Assembly: GCF_000012885.1 (NCBI RefSeq)
Contig: NC_007498.2
Location: 434,001-498,000 of the forward strand
Length of the DNA stretch: 64,000 nucleotides
Source of the DNA: Syntrophotalea carbinolica DSM 2380
GTDB lineage: Bacteria > Desulfobacterota > Desulfuromonadia > Desulfuromonadales > Syntrophotaleaceae
Direction: 5' to 3'
Below, one piece after another: positions 17,124 through 25,929 of this stretch. Positions within the stretch are counted from its first letter, which is position 1. The number at the start of each line of letters is the position of its first letter. Position numbers and translations under genes: made by a program. The notes beneath the pieces are model-generated. The model was given only the letters and a program-made list of their open reading frames with translations, made no database searches and had not been told where the DNA came from.

Positions 17124-17362
17124 GGCAAGGCCTTAAGGATTCGAAGTGAGGGGGCCGCCAGAGCATGGAAAGTCCGACAGGCGCCCGGTTTCTTCTAATA
17201 GCACATTCGGTGTTCGACCACTAGCTGTACCCCCGTTAAGTCGTTGATTTCCCTATTTCTTGCATATTTTATCCACCTTGCCGCAGTACCCTTGAAGGCA
17301 CGCAAGGATGCGATGGCATCCAGCGCTGGTTCGAAAAATCACTCTAACATAAGGAGACACAA

Positions 17363-17638
17363 ATGCGTTGCAGGGTTTTGAAGTGGATGCTGCCGGGATT
17401 GCTTATGCTCGCGATGTTGCCATCCTCGACTCTGGCCTTTGACGGGGCGGAAGACGGACGTCGGTTCCGCCAACCTCCCCCGGAAGCTTATGAGGCCTGC
17501 AAGGGTAAGGAGGAGGGAGCCAAGGTCACACTGAAAGGTCCGCATGGGGAAACCATGAAGGGCGTGTGCAAGGAACAGGGCGATCGGCTGGTCGCGGTTC
17601 CGGCCGATCGTCCGCCGGCGCCGAGAGAACGGCAATGA
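17363..17638 (+). CDS. small exported protein of unknown function, 91 residues
   Basis: Residues 1-25 form a clear signal peptide (hydrophobic core LPGLLMLAMLP, cleavage after LAF or TLA). The mature part of about 66 residues is hydrophilic, with two cysteines (ACKGK and VCKEQ) that could form a disulfide, and a proline-rich C-terminus. I do not recognise a family beyond small periplasmic proteins found next to Spy/CpxP homologues. AAGGAG precedes the ATG. It is the first gene of the plus-strand group divergent from the histidine kinase, 49 bp before the Spy-like gene, and is probably co-regulated. Confidence 0.75.
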   Translation: MRCRVLKWMLPGLLMLAMLPSSTLAFDGAEDGRRFRQPPPEAYEACKGKEEGAKVTLKGPHGETMKGVCKEQGDRLVAVPADRPPAPRERQ

Positions 17639-17687
17639 CTTCTGAGATAACCGGCGAAACCGAATCAAGGTGAGAAAGGGGACAAAA

Positions 17688-18230
17688 ATGCAGAAGCAAC
17701 TGATTGTGACGGTATTGTGCGGCACTTTATTGCTGGCTGGTACAGCTGTTCTGGCGGAGCAGGGCGGTATGCCGAATGCTCGATTTGAGGGGCCGCAGCA
17801 GGGTCGCACCATGTGTGCGCGCGGAGAGGCTCCCCAAGAGCATGACATGCGCATGCTTGAATGCCTGGATTTAAGCGCAGCACAGCGTAAAGAGGTCAAA
17901 AAACTGCGTGATGAAAGCTTTAAACTCGCCGAAAAATGGCATGAGAAGATGGCAGAGGTACGAAGAAAGCTGCGCCGGGCTTCCGCGCCGAAAACCTTTG
18001 ACGAGAAGCAGCTGCGCACGCTGGTGGCGGAAAAATCACGTATCGAAGCGGATCTTATGGTCGATCGTGCCGGGACTCGGGCCCGTATCTATGCCCTGCT
18101 GACCCCCGAACAGCAGGAACTGGCCGATCTGGCGGACAAGTTGCGTCAATTGCAGGGCCATGGCCCCGGAGCTCCGGGGCGGCCTGTGCCCCTGGGGATG
18201 ATGAATCCCGGGGCAGACGGGAAACGATGA
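17688..18230 (+). CDS. periplasmic Spy/CpxP-like protein (LTxxQ motif)
   Basis: A 180-residue exported protein whose signal peptide ends near VLAEQGG. The mature protein is helical and charged. It has a first motif, LDLSAAQRKEVKKLRDE, and a second, LLTPEQQELADLADKL, matching the LTxxQ repeats of Spy, CpxP and ZraP. These act as periplasmic chaperones or as feedback inhibitors and metal sensors for a partner kinase. AAAGGGG precedes ATG 17688. Its place between a divergent BaeS/CpxA-like kinase and a TolC-MacAB operon supports an accessory sensor role, by inference. Confidence 0.85.
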   Translation: MQKQLIVTVLCGTLLLAGTAVLAEQGGMPNARFEGPQQGRTMCARGEAPQEHDMRMLECLDLSAAQRKEVKKLRDESFKLAEKWHEKMAEVRRKLRRASAPKTFDEKQLRTLVAEKSRIEADLMVDRAGTRARIYALLTPEQQELADLADKLRQLQGHGPGAPGRPVPLGMMNPGADGKR

Positions 18231-18246
18231 TAAAACCAGACTGGAA

Positions 18247-18309
18247 GCAGGCGGTTCCGGGGTGTGCCGAGGAACCGTCTGCTCTTTGCCGGGGCCGTCA
18301 GCCCCGGCA
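18247..18309 (+). terminator. two hairpins between the Spy-like gene and tolC-like gene
   Basis: GCAGGCGGTTCC (18247-18258) pairs with GGAACCGTCTGC (18271-18282) with one G-T pair, and is followed by TCTTT. A second stem pairs TGCCGGGGC (18287-18295) with GCCCCGGCA (18301-18309). They suggest an attenuator, and that this stretch is not coding. Confidence 0.55.
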
Positions 18310-18364
18310 TTCTCGTATCGGTTCTTTGTTTATTCCGCCAAGCAGCCGGAAGGCGCTGAATTAC

Positions 18365-19729
18365 ATGGATATGCATAAGATGGAAACTGGCGGTCTGACG
18401 GTTTTGGGGCTGGTCTTTGCTTTGTTGGTGATCTTGTCCCTGCCGTGCGTGGCGGCAGAGCAAAGTACGACCCTGACGTTGAAACAGGCGCTGGGCGTTG
18501 CCTTGAAGCATAACCAAGCGCTGCGCCTGAGCGCTGACGAAGTGCGATCGGCCCGTGTCGCGCTACGGCAGCAAAAGGACGATTTTCTTCCGGAAGCCAG
18601 CCTGGAGGCGACCGCCGGAGGTGGCCATGAGCAAGGGGCCGTCGGATCCGATCGCAACTACCACGCACTGTCGGCGGAGGTTGCGGTTAAAGTTAACCTG
18701 TTTAATGGATTTGCCGATCAGGCCGCCCTGGACCAGGCCGATAAGAATCTGTCCGCCAGACAGCAGGATTTAAACCGACAGCAACAGACCCTGGTGTTCG
18801 ATACCGTCAGTGCCTATCTGGATGCGGTGAAGAGTCTGGAGCAGATTCAGGTGGCACAACAAACGCTGGAGGACAACCGGCGGCAACTTGCCGATATCGA
18901 AGCGTACCACCGGGTCGGGCGACGGCCCATTACCGATGTTTACAAGCAGCGGGCCGAAACGGCCCAGGCCCGTTCCGATCTGTTGACCGCGCAACGCGAT
19001 TATGCGGTAAGCAAGCTGGCGCTTAAGCAGGTTCTTGGAGTCGAGGCAACGACAGACTATGAGGTCGTACTGCCGGAAGATGTCGCCTTGCGTCTGGCGC
19101 CATCCACCGATCTCGAGAGCCTGCTTGGTCTGGCCAGAAAACAACGTCCGGACTTGTTGGCCAGAGAGAAAGAGCGGCTGGCCGCCGAGGCGCAGGTCAA
19201 GGTGGCAAAAGCGGGTGCCTGGCCGACAGTCGATTTGTCGGCCGGAGTCGGTACAGGCTACGACAGCCGCAGCGATAGCGCCTTCGGTAGTCAGATGGAT
19301 GAAGATAATTTATATGGCAAGGCCAGTGTCGATCTGAATATTCCTTTGTTTGATCGTCATCTGACCCGTAATGAGGTAGCGCAGGCGCGCATCAATCGCC
19401 ACAGCATCGATGTGGAGTGGGAACAGTTGCAGTGCCAGGTCGAGGTTGAAATCGGACAGGCGCTCCAGGAATATTTAACGGCTCTTGATCAGCTCGAGGT
19501 TGCCAGGGCACAGCTCACCTATGCCCAGGACGCCCTCGATTCCACCCGCCAGCGCTATCGTGTCGGTGCGGCGACGCTGACCGAGTTGACAGATGCCCGT
19601 TCCACATTTGTCGAGTCCCGGTATGCCTTGCTCGAAGCGCAAATCGACCGGATGATGCGTACCGTTGCCATGGCCTATTATCGTGGGGATTTGAGCGAGC
19701 GATCGTTTGTCGGGGAAGGTGACGTATGA
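18365..19729 (+). CDS. TolC-family outer membrane efflux protein
   Basis: A 454-residue outer-membrane channel. A signal peptide (core LGLVFALLVILSLPCVAA) is followed by two outer membrane efflux repeats rich in heptad coiled coil, starting LTLKQALGVALKHNQALRL and ending with a RYRVGAATLTELTDARSTF segment typical of TolC. The frame is open back to an ATG at 18227 that overlaps the previous stop. The first 46 residues of that reading coincide with two hairpins and are not signal-like, so ATG 18365 is preferred. It forms the exit duct for the adaptor and ABC pump that follow with 4-bp overlaps. Confidence 0.88.
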   Translation: MDMHKMETGGLTVLGLVFALLVILSLPCVAAEQSTTLTLKQALGVALKHNQALRLSADEVRSARVALRQQKDDFLPEASLEATAGGGHEQGAVGSDRNYHALSAEVAVKVNLFNGFADQAALDQADKNLSARQQDLNRQQQTLVFDTVSAYLDAVKSLEQIQVAQQTLEDNRRQLADIEAYHRVGRRPITDVYKQRAETAQARSDLLTAQRDYAVSKLALKQVLGVEATTDYEVVLPEDVALRLAPSTDLESLLGLARKQRPDLLAREKERLAAEAQVKVAKAGAWPTVDLSAGVGTGYDSRSDSAFGSQMDEDNLYGKASVDLNIPLFDRHLTRNEVAQARINRHSIDVEWEQLQCQVEVEIGQALQEYLTALDQLEVARAQLTYAQDALDSTRQRYRVGAATLTELTDARSTFVESRYALLEAQIDRMMRTVAMAYYRGDLSERSFVGEGDV

Positions 19730-20910
19730 AGCGCTGGTTGCCAGAAAAACTAATGACAACGGTGAAGGTTTTGTTGATTGTCTGCGGAGGATATTATCTG
19801 CTGATGCTTGGCTTCGGCTTCGCCGCACAACCGGATGGCCCTCCTCCGGCGGCGCTACAGACCGGAAAGGTCTCGCGTGGCAGCATGGAGGTTACGGTGG
19901 CCTGTACCGGCAGCTTGAAGGCGGTTGGTACGGTGGAGGTCGGCACCGAGGTTTCCGGTACCATCGGCAAAGTGCTGGTCGACTATAATGACCGGGTGCG
20001 TAAAGGACAGGTGCTGGCCGAACTCGATCTGGAATTGTTCAAAAACGCTGTGGACGAGGCCGAAGCCAATCAGATGGGTGCCGAAGCGCTGTATCGGCAG
20101 GCGCTCTCCGAATATCGACGCAATCAGCCGCTGCACCAGCAGGGCCATCTCTCCGATCAGGAATTTCTTGAGTACCGGACAGCGTTGGCCACCACCGGCG
20201 CCGATCTGCAATCCAGTAAAGCGACCCTGGCCAAAGCGCGGACCAATCTGCGCAAGGCGCGTATTCTGTCTCCCATCGACGGCACCGTGATCGAAAGGGA
20301 AATCGAGGTGGGCCAGACCGTGGCGGCCAGTTACAGTACTCCGACCCTGTTTATTCTGGCCGAGGATCTGGCCCGTATGGAAATCGAAGCCGATGTCGAT
20401 GAAAGCGACATCGGGCTGATCCGCAAAGGACAAAAAGTCCGTTTTACGGTACAGGCGTATCCTGATCGTCAGTTTCACGGTGAGGTGACGCAGATTCGCC
20501 TGAACCCTACCGAGGAGTCGAACGTGGTGACCTATACCGTGGTGGTGGCCGCTCTTAATGATGGGGGGCTGCTGTTGCCGGGCATGACCGCCACCGCCGA
20601 TTTTATCGTCGACGTGGAGGATGACGCCCTGCTGGTTCCCAACGCGGCATTGCAGTTTGCCGCCCGTCGGCATCCCTCCGCGAAAGATGCAGCGGTGTTG
20701 GTGCTGGAAGATGGGGGGCGTTTGCGGCGTTTGGCCGTTGTAAGCGGTCTTTCCGATGGCGTGCAGACGACGGTATTGACTGAGGGCCTTACGGAGGGAA
20801 TGGTGGTGGCGACTGGGGAGGCATCTTCGGAAGAGCGCTCGGGCGGCAGCCTTTTTTCCCGATTGATGCCTCATCCGCGGCATGGACCGAAGCCTGAGGG
20901 GAGACCATGA
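19726..20910 (+). CDS. MacA-like periplasmic adaptor (membrane fusion protein)
   Basis: This 394-residue adaptor has an N-terminal membrane anchor (about 10-28). A lipoyl half-motif follows (GTEVSGTIGKVLVDYNDRV), then a coiled-coil hairpin (about 100-180) and the second lipoyl half (ARILSPIDGTVIEREIEVGQ). A beta-barrel domain (about 215-300) and a membrane-proximal domain complete it. Such proteins connect an inner-membrane ABC pump of the MacB type with TolC. The ATG overlaps the stop of the TolC-like gene and the end overlaps the ATPase gene, each by 4 bp, so translation is coupled. Confidence 0.92.
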   Translation: MKRWLPEKLMTTVKVLLIVCGGYYLLMLGFGFAAQPDGPPPAALQTGKVSRGSMEVTVACTGSLKAVGTVEVGTEVSGTIGKVLVDYNDRVRKGQVLAELDLELFKNAVDEAEANQMGAEALYRQALSEYRRNQPLHQQGHLSDQEFLEYRTALATTGADLQSSKATLAKARTNLRKARILSPIDGTVIEREIEVGQTVAASYSTPTLFILAEDLARMEIEADVDESDIGLIRKGQKVRFTVQAYPDRQFHGEVTQIRLNPTEESNVVTYTVVVAALNDGGLLLPGMTATADFIVDVEDDALLVPNAALQFAARRHPSAKDAAVLVLEDGGRLRRLAVVSGLSDGVQTTVLTEGLTEGMVVATGEASSEERSGGSLFSRLMPHPRHGPKPEGRP

Positions 20911-21644
20911 AACCGATTCAACTGGAGCATATTTGCAAAACCTTTCATCTGGGGGATTCCCGGGTCAAGGCTCTGGACGACGTGAGCCTGACCGTCGAGA
21001 AGGGTGAGTTTGCAGCCGTGATCGGGGCCTCCGGCTCGGGCAAGTCGACTTTGATGAATGTGGTCGGTTGTCTCGACCGCGCCGACAGCGGTCGCTATCT
21101 GCTGGAGGGGCAGTCGGTGGGCGATATGGATCGACACCGGCTGGCCGATATTCGCAATCAGCGTATCGGATTCGTATTCCAGGGGTTCAATTTATTGGCG
21201 CGCACCACCGCACTGGAAAATGTCGTATTGCCGTTGCTCTATTATCGTGGCCATCTAACCGCTGCCGAAGCGCAACAGCGGGCGGTGGAGGCCCTGCATA
21301 AAGTAGGGTTGGCCGATCGCATGCATCACGAACCGAATCAGTTGTCCGGTGGCCAACAACAACGTGTCGCCATCGCGCGGGCACTGGTTAACGATCCGGC
21401 CATTATTCTGGCCGACGAACCGACCGGGAACCTGGATAGTCGCACGACTCTGGATGTTCTGACTCTGTTCCAGGAGCTCAACGACAGCGGCATCACCATG
21501 GTGCTGGTGACCCATGAAGCCGAGGTGGCCGAACACGCCAGGCGCGTGGTCGAAATGCAGGACGGGCGGATACGCAGGGATTTCGAGGTGAACAACCGTC
21601 GGCGTGCCGGTACAGTGGCTATTCCCGGAAGTTCGTTGTCATGA
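20907..21644 (+). CDS. MacB/LolD-type ABC transporter ATPase
   Basis: A 245-residue nucleotide-binding subunit with Walker A GASGSGKS (40-47), Q-loop FQGFNLL, signature LSGGQ (146-150), Walker B IILADEPTGNLDS (167-179) and the H-loop VTHEAEVAEHARR. The sequence is of the LolD/MacB class that drives mechanotransmission pumps. Unlike E. coli MacB, ATPase and permease are separate genes here. It overlaps the adaptor and permease genes by 4 bp on each side. Confidence 0.95.
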   Translation: MKPIQLEHICKTFHLGDSRVKALDDVSLTVEKGEFAAVIGASGSGKSTLMNVVGCLDRADSGRYLLEGQSVGDMDRHRLADIRNQRIGFVFQGFNLLARTTALENVVLPLLYYRGHLTAAEAQQRAVEALHKVGLADRMHHEPNQLSGGQQQRVAIARALVNDPAIILADEPTGNLDSRTTLDVLTLFQELNDSGITMVLVTHEAEVAEHARRVVEMQDGRIRRDFEVNNRRRAGTVAIPGSSLS

Positions 21645-22858
21645 AATGGCAAAAACTGGTTGCGGTGGCCTTGCGCAGTCTTACCCGAAATCGTATGCGC
21701 AGTCTGTTGACCATGCTGGGCATTATCATCGGTGTGGGATCCGTCATCGCCCTGGTGGCCCTGGGCGAAGGGTCGCAGGCTGATATCGCGGCTGAAATAG
21801 ATTCCATGGGTACCAACCTCATTATCGTTGTACCCGAAAGTGCCGACAGTCACGGGGTTCGGGGCGCAGCCGGTTCCTCCACCAGTCTGTCGTTGGAAGA
21901 TGCCGATGCTATCCGCGCGGAGGCGCTGGCGGTAGCCAATGTTTCTGCGGAAATTCGTCTGTCCGAGCAGGTTGTGGCCGGAAACAGTAACTGGAATACA
22001 TCGGTGCAGGGCGTCAGCCAGACCTTTCCGTTGATTCGCAACTATGCCGTAGTGCGGGGATCGTTTTTTTCATTACGTGATGTCAAAGCCAAGGCCAAGC
22101 TGGCGGTGCTTGGGCAGACCGTGGTTGATAAGCTGTTTGCCGGTCAGAACCCCGTGGGGCAGCGTATTCGTATTCGTAATGTTCCGTTTAAGGTCATTGG
22201 GGTGCTGGGCGAAAAGGGCCAGAACGGGATGGGAGACGATCAGGATGACGTGATTCTGGTACCGGCGCCGACGGCTTTGTATCGGTTGTCGGACGGGAAA
22301 ACGGTGCGTGGTATTCTGGTTAGCGCCTCGACTCCCGCTGAGGTCGAAGCGGCCAAAGCGCAGGTTAGGGCGGTGTTGCGCAAAACACATGGTTTGCGCG
22401 ATGAACAGCCCGACGATTTCGCGCTGCGCGAACAGTCGGAAATCACCGCCATGGCATCCCAGGTCACCGGTGCCTTGACCCTGCTGCTGAGCGCCATTGC
22501 CGGGGTTTCTCTGCTGGTCGGAGGAATTGGGGTGATGAATATCATGCTGGTATCGGTGACCGAGCGAACGCGGGAGATAGGTATCCGATTGGCGATAGGT
22601 GCTCGCAGTGGGGATGTTCTGCTGCAGTTTCTTATCGAGGCGGTGATTCTGTGTTTGTGCGGAGGATTGATCGGGATCGTAGTGGGGCTTGGGGCGGCTT
22701 TTTCGCTGGGACAGATGATGGGTACCGCCGTGGTGGCGAATCCTGCCGTTATTCTCCTGAGCGTCGGTTTTACTCTGGTCGTGGGCGTGTTTTTCGGTTT
22801 CTATCCCGCGCGCAAGGCGGCTAATCTCAATCCCATAGAGGCTTTACGATATGAATAA
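21641..22858 (+). CDS. MacB-type ABC transporter permease
   Basis: A 405-residue permease with four transmembrane helices. One lies near the N-terminus (MLGIIIGVGSVIALVALGEG) and three are at the C-terminus (from ALTLLLSAIAGVSLLVGGIGVMNIMLVSV to FYPARKAANLNPIEALRYE). A large periplasmic MacB_PCD domain lies between. VTERTREIGIRLAIGAR is the coupling-helix signature. Together with the three preceding genes it makes a complete tripartite exporter of the MacAB-TolC type, for peptides, macrolides, lipids or siderophores; substrate is not predictable. No convincing terminator follows. Confidence 0.93.
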   Translation: MKWQKLVAVALRSLTRNRMRSLLTMLGIIIGVGSVIALVALGEGSQADIAAEIDSMGTNLIIVVPESADSHGVRGAAGSSTSLSLEDADAIRAEALAVANVSAEIRLSEQVVAGNSNWNTSVQGVSQTFPLIRNYAVVRGSFFSLRDVKAKAKLAVLGQTVVDKLFAGQNPVGQRIRIRNVPFKVIGVLGEKGQNGMGDDQDDVILVPAPTALYRLSDGKTVRGILVSASTPAEVEAAKAQVRAVLRKTHGLRDEQPDDFALREQSEITAMASQVTGALTLLLSAIAGVSLLVGGIGVMNIMLVSVTERTREIGIRLAIGARSGDVLLQFLIEAVILCLCGGLIGIVVGLGAAFSLGQMMGTAVVANPAVILLSVGFTLVVGVFFGFYPARKAANLNPIEALRYE

Positions 22859-23279
22859 TCGGCATCGGTCGGTGAGGCCGGATGGCCATGCGGTTTGAAC
22901 CATTCAAAATAGTTCTTGCTATTTTCCGGTGGCTGGAATAAATTCACCCGTTCAGCGTAAACGCCCTCAGCGGATCTCCTCTGCCATTTTTGCGAAAAGC
23001 AAGCAGTATTGGCCCTTCCCGCTCTATCGATCTCTAGCCCTTCCTGCCTTCAGTGGTGTCTGAAGAAGCGTGCAGCAATTTCAGGTTGGCGACGATGCGT
23101 TAATGCCCGACCTGTATATGCTCCGGCCCTTGGTGTCTGGGACGGTTTTCTGTTCCTGCGGCCCGCATGTTTTCAACTTCAGATGGCACGGATACGCCCC
23201 GTCCGGTTATACGTCAGGAGAAAAAACGCTTTCCTGATAAATGACTGGTTATGGAGGGTGTCTGTGCCCGGAAACCACT
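22859..23279. other. 421-bp intergenic region, probable long leader of rhlE
   Basis: Open frames here lack ribosome sites. The only notable element is the 20-bp motif at 22906-22925, followed by sigma-70-like hexamers. If that promoter is used, the helicase mRNA has a leader of about 340 nt, which is common for cold-induced helicase genes. Confidence 0.5.
22906..22925 (+). promoter_or_regulatory. AT-rich motif shared with the cold-shock gene (copy upstream of rhlE)
   Basis: AAAATAGTTCTTGCTATTTT matches the copy at 26499-26518 in 18 of 20 positions. The TTGCTA inside it could be a -35 box with TAAATT 17 nt downstream. Confidence 0.5.
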
Positions 23280-24587
23280 ATGGATTTTTCAGAATTAAAG
23301 CTCGACCCTCGTATTCTCAAAGCTCTGACCGATTGCGGTTATCATGTTCCGACCCCCATTCAGGCGCAGGCCGTGCCCGAGGCTCTGGCGGGGCGGGATC
23401 TGATCGCCAGCGCCGGAACCGGTACGGGTAAAACCGCCGCTTTCATGCTGCCTGCTTTGCAGCGCTTGACGGTAAAGATTGCCCGTCGCAAGGGGGCGCC
23501 CAGGATGCTGGTGCTGGCGCCGACCCGCGAACTGGCGGGGCAGGTTATGGACGCAGCGCGTGTTTACGGCAAATATCTCGGTCTGACAACGGCCGTGTTG
23601 CTTGGCGGGGTGCCTTACCGGGACCAGTTCCGGGCCTTGGCTAAACCCCTTGATCTGGTTGTGGCGACCCCCGGACGTCTGCTCGATCATTTGCAGCGGC
23701 GCAGTATCGACCTGTCCTGTCTGGAGATGCTGGTTCTGGACGAGGCCGATCGCATGCTCGATATGGGCTTCAAGGAGGATGTTGACAAGGTTTGTGCCGC
23801 GGCACCCCGACAGCGCCAGACCATGATGTTTACCGCTACCTTGAATGATGCCATGCAGAAAATGGCCCGGCGGTTGCTCGACGATCCATTCCGCATCGAT
23901 ATCGCTGTGGTTAAGAATGTCTCGGATCACATTGAGCAGCATTTGCATGTGGCGGACAATCGCCAGCACAAGAACAGGCTCCTGCAACATTTGCTGAAAC
24001 ATTCGGATATTTCGCAGGCCATTGTTTTTTCCGCGACCAAGCGCGATGCCGATAGCCTGGCCAGAGATCTGTCCGCGCAGGGGTATCGGGCTGCCGCTTT
24101 GCATGGCGACATGAACCAGGGGGCGCGGAATCGGACCGTACGCGATTTGCGGCGCGGACGCATTCGTGTGCTGGTGGCTACCGATGTTGCTGCCCGAGGT
24201 TTGGATGTCGCCGGTATCAGTCACGTATTCAACTACGATTTGCCCAAGTTTGCGGAAGACTATGTGCACCGCATCGGTCGTACCGGACGGGCCGGAGCCA
24301 CGGGGGTGGCGATATCCTTTGTGTCCGGTGCGGAGGTCAGTGCCTTGCGACGTATTCAACACTTTATCGGCCGCGAATTGCCGCGTCGGGAAATTCCCGG
24401 TCTGGAACCCCGTTTCCCTTTGAGGGCAGCATCCGCTGAGGGACGGCGGCGCTATAAAGGGAATGGACCGAACCGTTCGGGCAGGAAGCCGGCCAGCTAT
24501 TTTTCCGGACGTAAAGAGCGCCAAGGCGGTTGTTCCGAGAGGTCGCGCGGGCAATCGGCGGCTCGAGAGCGCCTGGGGACGGTGTAG
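23280..24587 (+). CDS. rhlE: DEAD-box RNA helicase, RhlE type
   Basis: A 435-residue ATP-dependent RNA helicase. Visible are the Q motif (TPIQAQ, about 25-30), motif I AGTGTGKT (45-52), PTRELA, motif II DEAD (154-157), motif III as TAT rather than SAT (185-187), and HRIGRTGR. A basic C-terminal tail of about 70 residues (KGNGPNRSGRKPASYFSGRK) typical of RhlE-like proteins follows. The role is RNA unwinding in ribosome assembly and mRNA turnover, often cold-induced. ATG 23280 is chosen because the protein then begins MDFSELKL like its family; the ribosome site is weak. Confidence 0.92.
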   Translation: MDFSELKLDPRILKALTDCGYHVPTPIQAQAVPEALAGRDLIASAGTGTGKTAAFMLPALQRLTVKIARRKGAPRMLVLAPTRELAGQVMDAARVYGKYLGLTTAVLLGGVPYRDQFRALAKPLDLVVATPGRLLDHLQRRSIDLSCLEMLVLDEADRMLDMGFKEDVDKVCAAAPRQRQTMMFTATLNDAMQKMARRLLDDPFRIDIAVVKNVSDHIEQHLHVADNRQHKNRLLQHLLKHSDISQAIVFSATKRDADSLARDLSAQGYRAAALHGDMNQGARNRTVRDLRRGRIRVLVATDVAARGLDVAGISHVFNYDLPKFAEDYVHRIGRTGRAGATGVAISFVSGAEVSALRRIQHFIGRELPRREIPGLEPRFPLRAASAEGRRRYKGNGPNRSGRKPASYFSGRKERQGGCSERSRGQSAARERLGTV

Positions 24588-24654
24588 GCTGAACCCCATT
24601 CGCCTTCCCCTTGCGGATGTCTGTCTGATTTTATAAGTTTTGCACAACACACGG

Positions 24655-24689
24655 GCCGCATATCCATTACGGGTATGCGGCTGTTTTTT
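24655..24689 (+). terminator. Rho-independent terminator after rhlE
   Basis: GCCGCATA (24655-24662) pairs with TATGCGGC (24674-24681), followed by TGTTTTTT. Confidence 0.8.
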
Positions 24690-24820
24690 GCTCTTTTTCC
24701 TGTGGGAAGTGATTATTGCGAGACCTTTCAAAGCTGCTAGCCTTGTACGGAGAGAGGGGCCGGCTTCACGCTATCTCGGAAATTCCTTGTTAACCGTATT
24801 GTCAACATTCGGAGGCAGTT

Positions 24821-25316
24821 ATGGGTAAGAAAGATAAAAAACATGAGGGCAAGGATGTGTTGGTTCCTGAACGGGCGGAGCTGGTCTCGCCGTTTGAGGA
24901 AATGGAGCGCTGGTTCGGGGATTTTTTTAACCGGCCGTTTTTTTTCTCCCATGTGGATGCCGCGCTTCAATCTGCCGAGCATGCAAGCGGTGGCACCTTC
25001 TGTCGACATCTATGAGGAGGAGGATGCCGTGGTGGTCAAAGCCGAACTGCCGGGTATCGGCAAGGAAGATGTCGAGGTGGATATCTCCGACGATTTGCTG
25101 ACCATCTCCGGCGAGAAGAAAACCGAAGAGAAAATCGAACGCAAAGATTACCATCGCATCGAGCGTTCCTTCGGTAAATTTTCGCGCTCCGTGCGTTTGC
25201 CCGGCGATATTCTGACGGAACAGGCCAAGGCGTCGTTCAAGGAAGGCGTGCTTGAAGTTCGCATACCCAAAACGGAGGCAGCCAAGCAGAAGAAACGCAG
25301 GATCGAGATTGAGTAA
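24821..25316 (+). pseudogene. Hsp20 family small heat shock gene with a frameshift at a T8 tract
   Basis: ATG 24821 has GGAGG upstream and opens a frame with a typical Hsp20 N-terminus (SPFEEMERWFGDFFNRPFF) that runs into a stop near 25015. The alpha-crystallin domain (PSVDIYEEEDAVVVKAELPG to the C-terminal VRIPKTEAAKQKKRRIEIE) is in another frame ending at 25316. Removing one T from the run of eight T at 24938-24945 joins both parts into a normal protein of about 164 residues. The gene may be a true frameshift mutant, be rescued by slippage on the T run, or contain a sequencing error. Composition matches its neighbours, and a good terminator follows. Confidence 0.85.
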
Positions 25317-25335
25317 TCGTGTTTTTGGGGTGTGC

Positions 25336-25361
25336 AAAAGGCCGGGATGTCCCGGCCTTTT
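25336..25361 (+). terminator. Rho-independent terminator after the frameshifted hsp20
   Basis: AAAAGGCCGGG (25336-25346) and CCCGGCCTTTT (25351-25361) form an 11-bp stem with a 4-nt loop; it can act in both directions. Confidence 0.85.
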
Positions 25362-25554
25362 GTGCGTCTGGGCCCCGACAGGGTGCAGATTGAGGTGGCG
25401 GGCACCATGGGGGCTCCGGGGACAAGCCGGGCAAGGTGCGAGAAGCGATCATGGGAAAATATGTAAAAATAATTGTTTTTAATGGCGGATTGAATTATTT
25501 TTTAAGCCTGCATGGGTGGTGATGTAAATTTTATTCATATGGTGGAGGTGTTTG

Positions 25555-25929
25555 ATGACAGAGGAAACCAAGACAGGGAAATTTTGCACCGAATGCGGCA
25601 AGGCGATTCACGCCAAGGCCGAAATTTGTCCTCATTGCGGAGTCCGACAGGTTGTGTCGGGTGCCGGAGTGGCCGTTACGGCCCCATCGATTCCCAATTA
25701 TCTGGTTCAGGCGATTCTGGTGACCTTGTTTTGCTGTCTGCCTTTTGGCATCGTGTCGATTGTTTATGCGGCTCAGGTCAACGGGAAAGAGCAGGCGGGT
25801 GATATTGAAGGGGCTCGGCAGGCATCCCAGCTGGCCAAGAAGTGGGTATGGGCCGGCTTTTTATGCGGGCTGGTTTTCATGCTGTTCTACCTCGGTATCA
25901 TGGTGTTCGCGGCAGTTATGGGGGCTTGA
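25555..25929 (+). CDS. zinc-ribbon protein with CD225/dispanin-type membrane domain
   Basis: This 124-residue protein has an N-terminal zinc ribbon with two CxxC pairs (FCTECGKAIHAKAEICPHCG). A double-membrane-span domain follows: the first span is YLVQAILVTLFCCLPFGIVSIVYAAQV, and a short loop with GDIEGARQASQLAKKW leads to a second hydrophobic span. The CLPFGIVSIVYA segment is the hallmark of the CD225 (interferon-induced transmembrane-like) family. The bacterial function is unknown. ATG 25555 is preferred over TTG 25552 because of GGAGGTG upstream. The stop overlaps the next start (TGATG), implying coupled synthesis with the DUF2752 protein. Confidence 0.85.
   Translation: MTEETKTGKFCTECGKAIHAKAEICPHCGVRQVVSGAGVAVTAPSIPNYLVQAILVTLFCCLPFGIVSIVYAAQVNGKEQAGDIEGARQASQLAKKWVWAGFLCGLVFMLFYLGIMVFAAVMGA

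Noticed and set aside
18227-18364. 46-residue N-terminal extension of the TolC-like protein
   Set aside because: The stretch forms two GC-rich hairpins and does not look like a signal peptide; the normal signal begins after 18365.
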